From: CAWFPR01 sp963817635
GTDB taxonomy: Bacteria; Acidobacteriota; Vicinamibacteria; Vicinamibacterales; 2-12-FULL-66-21
Direction of reading: 5' to 3'
Assembly (NCBI GenBank): GCA_963817635.1
Contig: CAWFPR010000015.1
Span: forward strand, 62,001-126,000
DNA length: 64,000 nucleotides
The notes below the pieces were generated by a model. That model was not told where the DNA came from. It worked only from the letters and a program-made list of their open reading frames with translations, and made no database searches. Positions 46,852 to 56,290 of the stretch are shown here, in pieces; the first letter of the stretch is position 1; each line of letters starts with the position of its first letter. The translations under genes and the position numbers were made by a program.

Positions 46852-48649
46852 TCAGTCGAGCTGCGTCTCGAGTTCCGGCATCTTCGCGCGCTGTACCGCG
46901 ACCGCGATATCGTGAATCCGTTCGACCAGTTCCGCGGGCGTGAACGGGTTCGATCCGCTGCGCGCGAACGACTGCATCCCCTTCGGCAGGTCCACATACA
47001 TCCGCAGCAGCCGGAACAACTGTCCCTGGTGCGACTGTTCGACGACGACGCCGCCGCGCAGCGAGGCGAAGAACTCCTCGTACACCTGCTGCGCCACCGG
47101 GAAGAGCAGCCGCGGCACCAGCAGCTTCGCCTGCACGCTGTTCTGCTCGAACCGGCGCAGCGCCTCTATGGCGACGCCCGCCACGCTGCCCCAGGCAATC
47201 ACGCCCACCGGCGCGTCCGGGTCGCCGTAGGTCTCGAACAGGTCGCGGCGGCCTTTCAGCGGGTTCAGCTTGCTGATCCGCTTTTCGTTCATCGTCGCGT
47301 GCATCGCGCCGCCCGCCGTGGGCGCGCCCGACTCGTTGTGTTCGATGCCCGACGCGAGATAGTTGCCCCCGGCCATGCCCGGCTCGCTGATCGGGCTGAC
47401 GCCAGACTCGGTGATCTGGAATCGGTGGTAGTTCTCGAGTTCGCGCGTCGTCGGCCTGCGGCGATTCACGATCTTGATCGCCGCGGTGTCGACCGGATCG
47501 ACGATTTCCTTGCGCTGCCCGAGATCGCCGTCCGACAGGACGATGACCGGTGTCTGGTACTGCTCGGCGATGTTGAAGGCCTCGACCGTCACCGGGAAGA
47601 TGTCGGCGACCGTCGTCGGGGCGAGCACCGGACGGATGGCGTCGCCGTGCGCCGAGAACACGGCCTGCCACAGGTCCGACTGCTCGCTCTTGGTCGGAAT
47701 GCCGGTGGACGGTCCGCCGCGCTGGACGTTGACGCAGACGAGCGGCAGTTCGGCAATGGTCGCGAGCCCGAGCATCTCGGTCTTGAGCGACATGCCGGGC
47801 CCGGAGGTGGCGGTCATCGCTTTCTTCCCGGCGAACGACGCACCGACGACCGCGCCGACGCCCGCGATTTCATCCTCGGCCTGGAACACCACGCCGCCGT
47901 ACTTCCACATCTCCCGGCCCAGGTAGTGCATGATCTCGGTCGAGGGGGTGATCGGGTAGCCGCCGAAGAAGGTGCAGCCGGCGAAGAGCGCCGCGGCGCC
48001 GCACATCTCGTTGCCGTCCGCCAGGAGCTTCGGCGCGTCGGGCGGCGGTACCTTTTCCAGCGGCCGCGCGGCCGCGAGCGGGTTCGCAGCCGCGTACTTC
48101 TGCCCGGCCGCGAACGCCTTCTCGTTCTTTTCGAGGACGTCGCCGCCCTTCTTGCCCAGGCGCTTGCGGATCCCGGCCAGCAGCCCTTCCGGGGCAAAGC
48201 CGAACCAGCCGGCCAGCAACCCGAGCACGACGTTGTTCTTCGCCTTGTCGGTGCCGGCGACGTCGCGCGCAATCTGCGCGATGGGGACCGCGATCACCGC
48301 CGCTGGCTTCACGCCCGCGATCGGGATGCCGGTGGGGCCGACGTCGGTACTGCGCGTCGTAGATCACGATCGTCTGGGACCCGACGGGCAGTTCCGCGCC
48401 GAAGCGAAGGAAGTCGTCCCAGTTGAGCGCGACGGCCACGTCGAGCGTCCCGCTCACGGTGAACACCGGGCCGCTCGCCACCCGCAGGCGGATCGACGAT
48501 TCGCCGCCGCGGATTTGCGGCCCGAAACTCTTGGTCATGATCCCGTGGTAGCCCTCGAGGGCTGCCGCCGTTATCAGCGAGTCACCGGCGGAGATGATGC
48601 CATCACCCCCGGCACCGGCCATTCCAATGAGGAGATCGTTGGTGGTCAT
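46852..48649 (-). CDS. korA: 2-oxoacid:ferredoxin oxidoreductase subunit alpha with N-terminal gamma domain (one frame change)
   Basis: About 599 residues from ATG 48649. The first 180 form the gamma domain (LIGMAGAGGDGIISAGD, TKSFGPQIRGGESSIRL). A one-base change near 48345 links to TDVGPTGIPIAGVKPAAVI. The alpha part has MCGAAALFAGCTFFGGYPITPSTE, EDEIAGVGAVVGASFAG and TATSGPGMSLKTEM, then RGGPSTGIPTKSEQSDL. The gamma-alpha fusion is the common form in Acidobacteriota and Bacteroidota KorA. It forms the 2-oxoglutarate:ferredoxin oxidoreductase with KorB; a pyruvate or branched-chain substrate is not excluded. Confidence 0.9.
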
Positions 48650-48851
48650 AAGCCTTGTCAGCGGACGTATCTGGATGTGAAAACGTGGACGGGCATTGAC
48701 GAATACCAGCTGTATGGCAAAGGCGGTACCGGTTGGAAAACAGTGAAGAAACGACTCTACCATCCCTGTGTTGCCGGATTTCCGGCACGGCAGGGCTGGC
48801 CCTGGCGGGCGGAGCGCCTCACGGATTCCATGAACATGTTACGCTCGCGCC

Positions 48852-50706
48852 GTGCGCTGGATTGTCGCGCTGGTCGTGCTCATCGAGCTCGGCTCGACCT
48901 CCGCGGTCGCCGCGGATTGGGTCCGGATCGACACCCCGAATTTCGTCGTCTATGGCGAGGCCGGTGAGAAGCGGACGCGCGAGGTGGCGAGCCAGTTCGA
49001 GCGGTTCCGGGAAGCTCTTGGGCGCATCCTGCCGGGAGCGGCGACACGCGCCGCCGTGCCGACGGTCGTCGTCGTGTTCAATACGGCCAGGTCCTTCGAA
49101 CCCTACCGTCCGATCTTCAACGGAAAGCGGGTAGAGGTGGCCGGGTACTTTCGCGCGTCGGAGTTCGAGAACATCGTGGCCCTCACTATCGACAGCCGGG
49201 TCGACGCGATGCGGGTGATCTTCCACGAGTACACCCACCTGGCCATCGCGAACATCGCTCCCGAACTGCCTCCCTGGGTCAGCGAAGGGCTGGCGGAGTT
49301 CTACAGCACCTACCTGGTCAGTGACGATGGGCGGCGAGCGACGCTTGGAATTCCGATCCCGTCACACGTGCAGCTGCTCGGCACGTCGCCTGCGATTCCG
49401 CTCGCCGACCTGCTGGCCGTCACGCACGCGTCTCCGCTGTACAACGAGGGGCAACGGCGCTCAATGTTCTACGCCGAGTCGTGGGCCCTGGTCCACTACC
49501 TGATGCTCGAAGAACCAACGAGGGGCGCGAATCTCTCGCGCTACCTGCGGCTCGTAGCGGCGGGGACCGACGCTGTCGCGGCGTGGACGCAGGTGTTCGG
49601 CGCGGGCGACCTCGTCCCGGCAATTCGGCGCTACGCCGGTCGCGCGCAACTGCGCGGGCTGATCTACCGGTTCTCGACCGGCATCGACACGGCGGGCGGC
49701 ACCGCGGCGCGCGTGATGCCGTCGGAAATCGAGGCGGTCTTCGGTGACCTGCTGCAGTCGACCGCTGCCCCTTCCCTCGAAGCCGAGGTCAGGCTCGAAC
49801 GGGCTCTGAAGCTGCAGCCCGCGTCGGGGCGCGCCCAGGCCCTGATCGGGCTCGCGCGCGCGAGCCGGCCGGACAGCGGCGACCCGATCGCGCCGCTCGT
49901 CGCGGCATCGAGCGATCCGGACTGGCTGACGCAGTACTACGTCGCGGCCGGCCTGACGCCGCACATCGATGACACGTCGGGCGACGAGCGGACACGCCTG
50001 GTGGCGGCGGCGACCCGGGCGCTCGATGCCGTCCAGGCCGTACGGCCGGATCTGCCGCACGCGTTCAAGCTCAGAGCCGAGGTCGCGATCCGCGGGGACG
50101 GCGATCTCGAAGCCGCTCTCAGCAACATCCGCCGCGCTCGCGCGGGCGCGCCCGGCCGCGACGACTATGCGTTCCTCGAAGCGCAGATCCTGGCGCGATT
50201 GAACCGGTTCGCCGAGGCCCGCGACGTGATGGGACCGCTGATGTCCCCCGCTGCAGCCCCGGCCACACGGGAACATGCCCTGGCGGTCATGAGGTTGATC
50301 GTCATGACGGAGAGGCAGGCCGCGGAGCAGGCCGAACGCAGGGCCATGAGAACCACCAGGCCGCTGGATCCGCTGCCGGCGCCTCCTCCCCCCGCGCCAG
50401 CCGCCCGCCCGGTCTACCGAGCCATGCGGCATGGCGAACAGCGCACGGAAGGCCTGCTCGAGCGGATCGAATGCGGCGCGCACTCGGTTACGCTGCACCT
50501 TCGGGCCGACGGCCACCTGCTTCGCTTCACGGCCCCGCGCATGGGCGACGTGGACTTCATCGAGTACCGCCAGGAAGTCAGCGGCGAGGCGAACCTGCGG
50601 CCCACGCATGCCGCCAGATCGCGTGTACGTCACCTGGACGACGCTTGCCAGCCGCCAGCCGGCACCCTCGGCCGCGCGGTGGCGGTTGAGTTCCTCGGGC
50701 AAGTAG
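48852..50706 (+). CDS. Exported MA-type metallopeptidase/TPR protein (frame change near 3' end)
   Basis: About 615 residues from GTG 48852. A signal peptide (MRWIVALVVLIELGSTSAVAA) precedes WVRIDTPNFVVYGEAGEKR, the DUF1570-type start. The zinc motif is HEYTH at 125-129 with WVSEGLAEFYS supplying the third ligand. TPR-like helices follow (residues 310-520), then a Pro-rich linker and a small beta domain (GLLERIECGAHSVTLHLRADG). As written, the frame runs on into the kinase gene; a one-base change near 50610 would give DRVYVTW and an end around 50706, as related proteins have. Role in the envelope unknown. Confidence 0.83.
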
Positions 50707-50804
50707 CGCACGGACGACAAGCCCCGGCTTGCCGGTCGCGCCCGGGGCTGTTCGATCGGGCCTGGGCACCGGGGTGCGCGACCGCATCGCGCAGGCCCCT
50801 CCGG

Positions 50805-50810
50805 TATACT
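50805..50810 (+). promoter_or_regulatory. -10 box (TATACT) of the kinase gene
   Basis: TATACT ends 9 nt before GTG 50820. It supports a separate transcription and translation start for the kinase, and so argues against a genuine fusion with the peptidase. Confidence 0.45.
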
Positions 50811-50819
50811 GCCCGTCCT

Positions 50820-52088
50820 GTGATCTTCCCTGCGCGCTATCGTCTCGATCGGGAAATCGGCCGCGGCGGAATGGCCGTTGTCTATCTCGCCCACGATCAA
50901 CACCTCGGGCGCCAGGTCGCGATCAAGGTGCTGTCGGCCGATCTCTCGAGCGCAGTGGACGCGGAGCGCTTCGGCCGGGAGATCTCGGTGCTCGCCCGCC
51001 TCGTCCACCCCAACATCGTGGCGCTGTTCGATTCGGGCGAAACCGACGGCCGGATCTATTACGTGATGCCGTTCGTCGCGGGCGACACGCTTCGCGCGCG
51101 CCTGCTGGCCGAGGGCCGGATCGCGCCGCGCGAGATCGCCGCCCTCGGCGCCGACGTCGCCGAAGCGCTCGCCTACGCCCACGGCGCAGGCGTCGTCCAC
51201 CGCGACGTGAAGCCCGAGAACATCTTCACGTCCGGCGGCCGCGCAATCCTCGGCGATTTCGGCATCGCGCAGGTCTCGGCCGACTACTCCGCCGACGCCG
51301 TCACCTCGTCGCTCACGACGCGCGGCCTCGTCCTGGGAACACTGGCCTACATCAGTCCCGAGCAGGCCTCGGGCGAGGGACCGATCGACGGCCGCAGTGA
51401 TCTGTACAGTCTCGGGTGCGTGCTGTACGAAGCGGTCGCCGGCGTCCTGCGTGTTCAGTCGATTGTCGAGAAGATCCTTGCGCACACGGACGCCGCGGTG
51501 GTGTTCGCGCGCAAGGCGGTGGCGCTCGCGCCCGATGTCGCGACGTTCTGGAACGCGCTCGGCGACGTGCTGCTGGCCGCGGGCCGGAACGCCGAGGCGG
51601 TCGATGCGCTGAAGCGCGCAATCGCGCTGACGTCCGGTTACCTGCCGGCACTCGAGCGTCTCGAACTCGCCTACGTCCGCCTGGGAGACGCGCAGACGGC
51701 GATTGACCTGCGGCTGTCGCGGCTGCGGATTGGCGGGCAGGTCGCGCGCGCTGAATCGATCGAACGCGATACGCTCGACAGCGGCCCTGAAGCCGCCCGC
51801 CGTGCCGACGTGCGGCGCGACCTGGAGACGTTGCTGAACGCGGCGGGGGCGGCCGATCCCTTCGCGGAGTACTTCTCCAGCCGTAATGCCGCCGACCGCA
51901 TCGTCATCGCCTACGCCGAGCTGGGCGAGTGGCACAAGGCCATGGACTGGGTGGAGCGCGCCTACGCCAGACACCCGGGCCGACTGCGCCGGATGCTGAC
52001 GGACCACCCGTACGACCATCGCGGACTGGCGGTGGACCCCAGGTATGCGCGGCTCCTGCGCGTCGCAGGGCTGGAGGAACTGCTCTGA
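50820..52088 (+). CDS. Ser/Thr protein kinase joined to TPR region, internally deleted
   Basis: 422 residues. N-lobe and catalytic loop are complete: EIGRGGMAVVYLAHD (P-loop), Lys36 in VAIKVL, HRDVKPEN with Asp129, DFGIA with Asp146, GTLAYISPEQ, and DGRSDLYSLGCVLYEAVAG at about 195-208. Normally another 60-70 residues of C-lobe, a membrane helix and a long periplasmic part follow. Here the sequence goes straight into VLRVQSIVEKILAHT and TPR helices (ARKAVALAPDVATFWNALGDVL). The junction is in frame, so a deletion is likely and the kinase may be inactive or unstable. Its last 26 codons are repeated at 52256. Confidence 0.8.
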   Translation: MIFPARYRLDREIGRGGMAVVYLAHDQHLGRQVAIKVLSADLSSAVDAERFGREISVLARLVHPNIVALFDSGETDGRIYYVMPFVAGDTLRARLLAEGRIAPREIAALGADVAEALAYAHGAGVVHRDVKPENIFTSGGRAILGDFGIAQVSADYSADAVTSSLTTRGLVLGTLAYISPEQASGEGPIDGRSDLYSLGCVLYEAVAGVLRVQSIVEKILAHTDAAVVFARKAVALAPDVATFWNALGDVLLAAGRNAEAVDALKRAIALTSGYLPALERLELAYVRLGDAQTAIDLRLSRLRIGGQVARAESIERDTLDSGPEAARRADVRRDLETLLNAAGAADPFAEYFSSRNAADRIVIAYAELGEWHKAMDWVERAYARHPGRLRRMLTDHPYDHRGLAVDPRYARLLRVAGLEELL

Positions 52089-52170
52089 GCGATCAGCGCC
52101 TGGACGCCCGGCGCCGGCGCTGTCTGCCCAGGAGCGCTGCCCCGCCCGTGCCGAGCATGACGAGCAGCGT
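52011..52170. repeat. 160-bp direct repeat, copy 1
   Basis: Contains the last 26 codons of the kinase-TPR gene, its stop, and the convergent PEP-CTERM tail. Copy 2 is at 52256-52415, 245 nt further on, about 95% identical. Confidence 0.92.
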
Positions 52171-52250
52171 CGGTTCGGGCGCCTGGCGCGCCGGACTGAG
52201 AAATCCGTCGTTTCGGCCTGATTCCTCGCATGTGGTGTGAGATGAGGTCC
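52093..52250 (-). pseudogene. PEP-CTERM sorting signal remnant
   Basis: On the minus strand the frame ends APEPTLLVMLGTGGAALLG followed by RQRRRRASRR and TGA (52093-52095). This is a textbook PEP-CTERM signal: PEP triad, short hydrophobic helix, basic tail, used by exosortase/EpsH systems. Its upstream reading is short and soon becomes shadow sequence, because the second repeat copy intervenes. The body of the protein appears to be missing. The stop lies 4 nt from the convergent kinase stop. Confidence 0.6.
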
Positions 52251-52255
52251 ATTTG

Positions 52256-52415
52256 TACGACCATCGAGTATTGGCGGTGGATCCGAGGTATGCGCGGCTC
52301 CTGCGCGTCGCAGGGCTGGAGGAGCTGCTCTGAGCGATCAGCGCCCGGACGCCCGGCGCCGGCGCTGTCTGCCCAGGAGCGCTGCCCCGCCCGTGCCGAG
52401 CATGACGAGCAGCGT
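52256..52415. repeat. 160-bp direct repeat, copy 2
   Basis: Same kinase 3' end, stop and PEP-CTERM helix as copy 1. Inside the kinase codons most differences are at third positions (GAC/GAT, CCC/CCG, GAA/GAG), which suggests the copy came from a paralogous gene under selection and not from a recent slip. Confidence 0.92.
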
Positions 52416-52500
52416 GGCGATCGGCGCCGATTCGCCGCGTGCCGAGCAACCCGAAGGCCAGAAGCGAGGACGGTCCTGGAGGCCGAAGAACGCGAGCGGC
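52338..52500 (-). pseudogene. Second PEP-CTERM-like tail remnant
   Basis: The minus-strand frame ends TLLVMLGTGGAALLG plus RQRRRRASGR and TGA (52338-52340). The PEP triad is replaced by API. Another frame just upstream reads PPGPSSLLAFGLLGTRR, itself like a degraded PEP-CTERM helix. No open reading frame with recognisable body precedes it. The stretch 52416-52624 otherwise shows nothing I can assign. Confidence 0.45.
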
Positions 52501-52624
52501 AGCCAGCGCTCGCATGCGCGAGCGTGCGGTGCGAACAGCCGCCGGCTCACGCGGCTGCCCTCGGGCGCACGGGCACGTGTCCGCCTGATGGCGATGGCTC
52601 CGGCCGCCTGAGGGACAATACTCC

Positions 52625-53323
52625 GTGCTCAAAGTCGAACTGCACGCCCACGCGGACATCGATCCGCTGGACGCCGTCAGGCATTCGACGCGCGAGTTGA
52701 TCGATCGGGCCGGAGGACTCGGGTATCACGCGCTCGCGATCACTCCGCACGATCGCTACTTCGATCCGGCGTTCGACGCCGCGTATGCGCAGGCACGCGG
52801 GCTCGTGCTTCTCGCAGGCGTCGAGCGGACCATCCGTCATGCGCACGTCCTGCTCGTCAACTTCCCGGCCGAGTGCGCGGACGTCGAGACCTTCGACGAC
52901 ATCGCCGCGCTGAAACGCGCGCATCCCCGGGGCCTCGTCATCGCGCCGCACGCGCTCTTTCCCACGCGATCGGCCATGGGCCTTTCGGCGCTGGAGCGTC
53001 ACGCGGATCTGTTCGACGCCGTGGAGGTCAACGCGATGTTCACCCGGCGGCTCGATTTCAACCGGCGGGTCGTGGCGTGGGCCCGCGTCCACGGCAAGCC
53101 GCTCGTCGGGAACGGGGACATCCACCTGCTCGCGCAGCTCGGCACGACGTTCAGCCTGGTTGACGCGGCACCCGATCCGGACGCCATCTGCGCCGCGATC
53201 AAGGCCGGCCGCGTCGAAGTGCGCAGCCGGCCGCTCTCGATGCTGCGCGCGGCCTCGCACTTCATCCGAATGGCCATCGTCGGTCTCCTCGGGCGCGCCG
53301 GGCGGCTGCTCGGACGAAGGTGA
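52625..53323 (+). CDS. PHP-domain metal-dependent phosphoesterase
   Basis: 232 residues from GTG 52625. PHP metal motifs: ELHAHADID (HxH), AITPHDRYF (HD), the Glu in LLAGVERTI, IAPHALFP and VGNGDIHLL (DxH). It resembles YciV/TrpH-like enzymes that hydrolyse nucleotide or sugar phosphates; the substrate is unknown. The C-terminal 25 residues are hydrophobic and basic (FIRMAIVGLLGRAGRLLGRR), perhaps a membrane contact. The frame is intact and the gene stands alone. Confidence 0.88.
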   Translation: MLKVELHAHADIDPLDAVRHSTRELIDRAGGLGYHALAITPHDRYFDPAFDAAYAQARGLVLLAGVERTIRHAHVLLVNFPAECADVETFDDIAALKRAHPRGLVIAPHALFPTRSAMGLSALERHADLFDAVEVNAMFTRRLDFNRRVVAWARVHGKPLVGNGDIHLLAQLGTTFSLVDAAPDPDAICAAIKAGRVEVRSRPLSMLRAASHFIRMAIVGLLGRAGRLLGRR

Positions 53324-53453
53324 GATCCCGGGTTCAAAACGCAGCTCCGGACGCGCTTCGGACGTCTCCTGTTGATTGACTTACCTCCCGCCTGCTCGTA
53401 CGCTCTCCGCACAGGCCGGCCGTCACGCTCGGCGCCGCCCTCAGAGGGTCGCC

Positions 53454-55303
53454 ATGAGAGTACGCGCCGCGTTGATCGGTTCGCTGGGCGTTACGTGGGT
53501 GCTGTCCGTCACAGCCCCCTCGGCCCAGGCCATCCGCATGGAGTCCGTCGAGGACCAGGTCTTCGGGTGGATCAAGATCTACAACTACAAAGGCGCGACG
53601 CTGCCGGTGAAGGAGAACGAGCGAGTCTACTCCCCCGCGCAGCTCTCCATCGCGCAGCTCTTTGCCAACTGGATGCAGGCCAGCTATCTGCCGACGGGTG
53701 CTCTCGGTGACGTGGTTCAGACCCGCAATGAAAAGCTGAACCCCTACAATCAGAACACGGCCGCGTTGCCACAGAGCTACGGGGCATACGCGAAGCTCTA
53801 CACGGAACTGAAATACGGCGCGAACAGGAAGATCGAACCCCTGACGAACAGCCGCATGATCTGGACCATCGAGGCCAACGGTTTCTACGGGATTCCGGCC
53901 GACGCCATCAGCACGCCGCAGCACTACTACTTCACCCTGCCGACCTTCGCGCAGCAGGGATACGGCGCCGGCGGCCGGGACGACCTCGAGAAAGCGGCCG
54001 ACGTCTCAGGCCATCCGGTGCTGGGACAGTTTCCCGCGTACTTCGTGCGGGACTCCGCGACCGGGAACCGCAAGTACGTCCTGCTGTCCAGGGACCATCG
54101 ACTCCCGTTCGTCACGATCACCAGGGGCAGTACCTCGACGCCATGGAAGTGGCCATCGGCCGCAAGCGGAACGCGGAGAAGACGCGGATCACCCAGGCGG
54201 AGCAGGGCGATCAGAAGCGGATCGACCTCGCAATGCAGGACGTCGATGCGCGAACCGCAAAGCGGATGGCGGTGCTCGCCACGAACCGGGAGAAGTACAG
54301 GACTCGCCTGCAGGAGACGGCCGAGATCTGGACGCAGGAACCCGACGTGATGCTCGAGAACTACCCCGATGTGTTCGAGGGCAACGGCGGCACGAAGAAG
54401 CGGTTGCCCGTCTACACGATCGATCCACGGCTGGCCGAGCTCTGCAAGTCCGACGCGCCCCAGTGGATCGTCATCTCCTGGACGGCGCAGTTGAATCAAC
54501 CCGTCAGCCGGAGCCTGCACGACGCCATCCTCAACAACCTGAACGTTCAGTACATCTACGACTACTTCTTCGATCCCGGCAAAGTGCAGGGGTTGCCGTA
54601 CAAGCCCCTCCGATCCCCGTCTTTCACCGAGGCGGCCAGCGTCGCCAAGCCATCCGGGGCGGCCGCGAAGAGCGCTGCGGATCCCGCGGTGTTCTTCTTC
54701 GACGACTTTTCTTCGGGGGCCGTGGGCAGGAAGCCACTCAACTGGCGAAGCACCCTGGATAACACCGGCGCCTCCAGCATCGTCACGGAGTTGACGGGAC
54801 TGGACGGTCACTGGGCGTCGATGTCCGGCATGCACCTGTCGCCCACGCAGATGAAGACACCCCTGCCGGCGGACTTCGAGGTGAGCTACGACGTGGTCGC
54901 CGCGCAGAACTACACGTGGGGCGCTCACGGCATGACCTTCAGACTGTCAAGAACGGCTGGAGGTCGAGAATCGTTCCTCAGCGTGCGGATCCGTCCTGGT
55001 TTCGGCGGCAGAGAAGGCGAGCTCATCATCGAGGGCCAGTTCCCCGGTGCGCAGGGGTACATGAGCGGAACGAAGTATGCGGGCGCGCCGGGCTTCTCGA
55101 ACGATGCCGTGAACAACCGCGTCACCGTGCGTCTCGCGAAGAAGGGCGACCTGCTTCAGGTGTTCATCGGCCAGACCAAGGTCGCCGAGTACGAGAAGGG
55201 CGTCCCTCCCGGCGTCCAGTTCGACGCCATGTCGTTCGATCTGTCGGGCACCGCCGCGAACGACCGGATGTTCATCGGGAACATCCGGATTGCGAAGAAT
55301 TGA
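53454..55303 (+). CDS. Large exported protein of unknown function with C-terminal lectin-like beta domain (one frame change)
   Basis: About 616 residues from ATG 53454, preceded by an AGAGGG Shine-Dalgarno-like sequence. Signal peptide MRVRAALIGSLGVTWVLS with an AQA cleavage site. The central part has no family I recognise; it is rich in Tyr/Asn (YNYKGATLPVKENERVYSP, YYFTLPTFAQQGYG) and has a Lys/Arg/Gln-rich helical stretch (residues 235-290). A one-base frame change lies near 54125. The last 200 residues (FFFDDFSSGAVGRKPLNW, LSPTQMKTPLPADFEVSYDV, GMTFRLS) look like a concanavalin/LamG-type jelly roll. It is convergent with the next gene, 14 nt between stops. Confidence 0.78.
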
Positions 55304-55317
55304 TGCCGGAGGTTTCT

Positions 55318-55971
55318 TCAGTCCGGAAAGACCGTGACCTGTTCGCGAACGGCGCCGCGGTCCAGTGCGATGGTGAGCTCACCTGGATTGCGTGCGTCGA
55401 TGGAGAACTTGCGCACGACGGTTCGGATGAAACCCGGCGCGACGATCTCGATGTTGTGGGTGCCAGACGTAATCGAGTCGAAGGAAAACTGCCCGTCCTG
55501 GTCCGTCACCCTCGTGAGATCGGCATCGTCAGGCAACCGCACGGTGGCGCCGGCGAGAGGGCGGCAGTCCCGGTCACGGACCCGGCCGTGAAGCCGCGGC
55601 TTTTCCGGCGGTGTTCCGGGATTGATGACCCGCTGGACCTCGTCGAGCGCTCCCACCAACATGAAGATGCGCGCCTCGCGCGGTGCGGCAGACCAGGGCT
55701 CCGAGAGGCGCTCCACACGTCGGAAACCGGCCAGCGCAGCATGCAGCGTGACCGTGGCTGCGCCGATATCCGTAACCTCGAAGCGGCCTTGCCAGTCCGT
55801 CACCACTGGCTCGCGGCTGTCGGTCGCGATACTCACGCCCGGCAGCGGCTGGCATGCGACATCCAGCGCGACGCCTGACACCGTGCGCAGCTGCCCGAAC
55901 CCGACCTGACCACTGCCCGCTATCAGCGCGCTGATGAGCAGCGCTTTGAACACAGCCGAATTGCCCTGCAT
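55318..55971 (-). CDS. Exported carboxypeptidase-regulatory-like (Ig-fold) protein
   Basis: 217 residues from ATG 55971. The signal peptide is MQGNSAVFKALLISALIAGS. Two CarboxypepD_reg-like beta sandwiches follow: VSGVALDVACQPLPGVSI ... VTDWQGRFEVTDIG and LHGRVRDRDCRPLAGATV ... VTDQDGQFSFDSI. Such domains are frequent in exported proteins of Acidobacteriota and mediate binding or assembly. An N-terminal extension to 56115 is unlikely. The frame is intact. Confidence 0.85.
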   Translation of the reverse strand: MQGNSAVFKALLISALIAGSGQVGFGQLRTVSGVALDVACQPLPGVSIATDSREPVVTDWQGRFEVTDIGAATVTLHAALAGFRRVERLSEPWSAAPREARIFMLVGALDEVQRVINPGTPPEKPRLHGRVRDRDCRPLAGATVRLPDDADLTRVTDQDGQFSFDSITSGTHNIEIVAPGFIRTVVRKFSIDARNPGELTIALDRGAVREQVTVFPD

Positions 55972-56172
55972 ACGTGACCTCACGCCTCGATGGTCCGCGT
56001 CTCGCGTTGATGCGATCGTCACGGCCGTCTGGACGCCAGCTTCTCGCACACCGTGATGATGGGCGGCTGAGGCAGCATCCGCGTGCCTGAAGGCGCCGGC
56101 ATTGGCACCTCGCACCGGAGGAACTGTCGCAGCTCGCGCGAGCGCCCTGCCAGAACCAGTTCACGTCTCGGT

Positions 56173-56259
56173 GGTGCCGGAGGTGGGAATCGAACCCACA
56201 CTCCCCGAAGGGAACGGGATTTTGAGTCCCGCGCGTCTGCCAGTTTCACCACTCCGGCA
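56173..56259 (-). tRNA. tRNA-Leu (CAA)
   Basis: Minus-strand cloverleaf: acceptor GCCGGAG / CTCCGGC with A73 and an encoded CCA (56173-56175), D-arm TGGTGAAACTGGCA, anticodon stem CGGGA / TCCCG with loop CTCAAAA (anticodon CAA at 56223-56225), a long variable arm (TTCCCTTCGGGGAG type, as in class II tRNAs) and T-loop GTTCGATTC. It reads UUG. Confidence 0.96.
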
Positions 56260-56290
56260 CGGAGGGAGAGGCGTTCAGTATACCAAGGCA

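Noticed and set aside
49461..52019. 852-codon open frame on the minus strand
   Set aside because: Antisense shadow of the peptidase and kinase genes, both of which show complete catalytic motifs.
56173..56259. tRNA-Leu as an integration (att) site
   Set aside because: No integrase, no partial repeat of the tRNA 3' end and no foreign-looking sequence was found nearby.
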